Shown here in pieces: positions 63,701 to 64,000 of a DNA stretch of 64,000 nucleotides. The stretch covers positions 24,549,387 to 24,613,386 of the forward strand of contig OU612069.1 of assembly GCA_914767715.1 (NCBI GenBank). The letters run 5' to 3'. The notes below the pieces were generated by a model that did not search any database, was not told the origin of the DNA, and saw nothing but the letters and a program-made list of their open reading frames with translations. A program made the position numbers and the translations under genes. Position 1 is the first letter of the stretch, and every line of letters starts with the position of its first letter. The DNA comes from Membranipora membranacea. Its lineage: Eukaryota; Bryozoa; Gymnolaemata; Cheilostomatida; Membraniporidae.

Positions 63701-64000
63701 ACATGCGTCACCCCTCGGCTAGCTGGGCTAAGTTTAGTGCTGTCTAACATACGTCACCCCTAGGCTAGCTGGGCTAAGTTTAGTGCTGTCTAACATACGT
63801 CATCCCTCGGCTAGCTGGGCTAAGTTTAGTGCTGTCTAACATACGTCACCCCTGGGCTAGCTGAGCTAAGTTTAGTGCTGTCTAACATACGTCACCCCTA
63901 GGCTAGCTGGGCTAAGTTTAGTGCTGTCTAACATGCGTCACCCCTCGGCTAGCTGGGCTAAGTTTAGTGCTGTCTAACATACGTCACCCCTAGGCTAGCT
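48141..64000 (+). CDS. RUBCN: Rubicon orthologue, RUN and Rubicon-homology domains (3' end outside window)
   Basis: Exons: 48141–48296, 48753–48885, 49544–49642, 51621–51727, 52602–52692, 53559–53767, 54714–54921, 55441–55556, 56071–56247, 56847–56961, 57404–57503, 57877–58018, 58371–58507, 58724–58788, 59294–59412, 60031–60212, 60702–60780, 61171–61245. All are GT–AG with continuous phase, giving 770 codons in the window. The ATG is preceded by an in-frame TGA. Residues ~5–165 match the RUN domain ([22 protein letters not shown]). Residues ~550–770 match the Rubicon-homology region: [13 protein letters not shown], Cys609/Cys612 (CAGC), then [15 protein letters not shown] with Cys627, Cys635, Cys637 and Cys638, and [15 protein letters not shown]. 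The Ser-rich middle is divergent. Rubicon binds the Vps34 complex and Rab7 and restrains autophagosome and endosome maturation. Human RUBCN is 972 aa; the last zinc-binding exons should lie past 64000. The paralogues Pacer/RUBCNL and PLEKHM1 fit less well because this protein has an N-terminal RUN domain plus this Cys pattern. Confidence 0.92.
50072..50600. mobile_element. Inverted-repeat element in a Rubicon intron
   Basis: The left arm 50072–50150 contains TTGCTGAACAGGCTGAACAG and the right arm 50528–50600 its reverse complement. Both arms also share the TAACTGTAAAT and TTTCTCAGACTA blocks. About 375 bp without coding potential separates the arms. It is a MITE-like element in intron 3. Confidence 0.8.
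51343..51443. repeat. Hairpin with ~44-bp arms
   Basis: The core arm AGGTTATTCATTTTATGACA (51358 on) is mirrored at 51400–51428 with one mismatch over 29 bp. Weaker pairing extends to 44 bp. The loop is about 13 bp. It lies about 180 bp upstream of Rubicon exon 4. Confidence 0.85.
52737..52771. repeat. Short perfect hairpin
   Basis: AAACTAACTACACT, a 7-nt loop, then its exact reverse complement. It starts 45 bp after the donor of Rubicon exon 5. Confidence 0.9.
58371..61245 (+). CDS. RUBCN: RUBCN exons 13–18: Rubicon-homology (Rab7-binding) domain, partial
   Basis: These exons encode residues ~551–770. Two CxxC-type zinc-binding sites begin here (CAGC at 609–612; C627, C635, CC at 637–638, H639). 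[18 protein letters not shown] and [11 protein letters not shown] follow, at the same order and spacing as in the family. Exon 18 ends at phase 0 with HIQNCE, where family members continue into the distal cysteine cluster. That cluster is not in the window. Confidence 0.9.
59031..59127. repeat. Hairpin with ~37-bp arms
   Basis: The left arm 59031–59067 (GGAGTTGTCCCCTTAA…) pairs with 59091–59127 at about five mismatches. It lies in the Rubicon intron before exon 15. GGAGTTG/CAACTCC ends are present on both arms. Confidence 0.85.
61541..64000 (+). repeat. 46-bp minisatellite array, ~54 copies, open at the window end
   Basis: The unit runs GGGCTAGCTGGGCTAAG, TTTAGTGCTGTCTAAC, ATACGTCACCCCT (46 bp). 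About 54 copies were counted by eye and the array continues past 64000. Variants recur at fixed sites: A, C or G before GGCTAG or GCTAG; GGGCT or GAGCT, or a 5-bp deletion giving 41-bp units (about 61903, 62219, 62448, 62484, 62526); ATACGTC or ATGCGTC. Rare variants (CACCACT, CATCCCT) occur more than once. Stops in all frames make it non-coding. It sits in the Rubicon intron after exon 18. Confidence 0.97.

Noticed and set aside
61541-64000. CRISPR array or coding repeat protein
   Set aside because: There are no unique spacers between units, the host is eukaryotic, and the 46-bp unit (not a multiple of 3) has stops in every frame.

Overview
The window looks like animal (metazoan) nuclear DNA. 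It is AT-rich, with long introns bounded by GT–AG, tRNA-derived SINEs, a LINE remnant, foldback elements, microsatellites and a long minisatellite. There are no operons and no bacterial-type genes. The proteins suggest an invertebrate: a secreted NHL-like propeller with a Thr-rich linker, decayed EGF repeats, and a clear Rubicon orthologue. A sponge or another early-branching animal is possible, but I cannot fix the clade from the sequence. All gene models below were built by hand from reading frame, exon-phase continuity and GT–AG junctions.

Layout. (1) 1–5.3 kb is gene-free. It holds decayed EGF-like modules (404–790), two diverged copies of a ~1.1–1.2 kb repeat (1785–3010 and 3488–4565) and a tRNA-SINE (4869–5091, minus). 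(2) 5383–10303, plus strand: a nine-exon gene for a secreted protein of about 651 residues (signal peptide, NHL-like beta-propeller, Thr-rich linker, Cys-containing modules on phase-1 exons). (3) 10.3–12.9 kb is intergenic, with the 3' end of a dead LINE reverse transcriptase. (4) 42250 down to 12936, minus strand: one large gene of about 33 exons, including a 14-nt micro-exon. It encodes a protein of about 1139 residues with at least two hydrophobic segments that I do not recognise. Its 5' introns are full of SINEs and foldback elements, among them a 1.86 kb inverted-repeat element at 34655–36514. (5) 42.3–48.1 kb is the head-to-head intergenic region, with tandem duplications, a poly-G run, a (GACC)n tract and a perfect 30-bp palindrome. 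(6) 48141 to beyond the window end, plus strand: a Rubicon (RUBCN) orthologue. Eighteen coding exons cover the RUN domain and most of the Rubicon-homology domain, and the final zinc-binding exons lie past position 64000. (7) 61541–64000: a minisatellite of about 54 copies of a 46-bp unit, inside a Rubicon intron and running off the window end.

How the genes relate. There is no operon-like organisation. The propeller gene and the large membrane-protein gene converge. The membrane-protein gene and Rubicon diverge from a ~5.9 kb spacer. Rubicon is known as a negative regulator of autophagosome and endosome maturation. The propeller protein is probably extracellular. I infer no shared pathway. 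The most notable items are the unrecognised membrane protein with its micro-exon, the intronic minisatellite with a CRE-like core in each unit, and the large foldback element.
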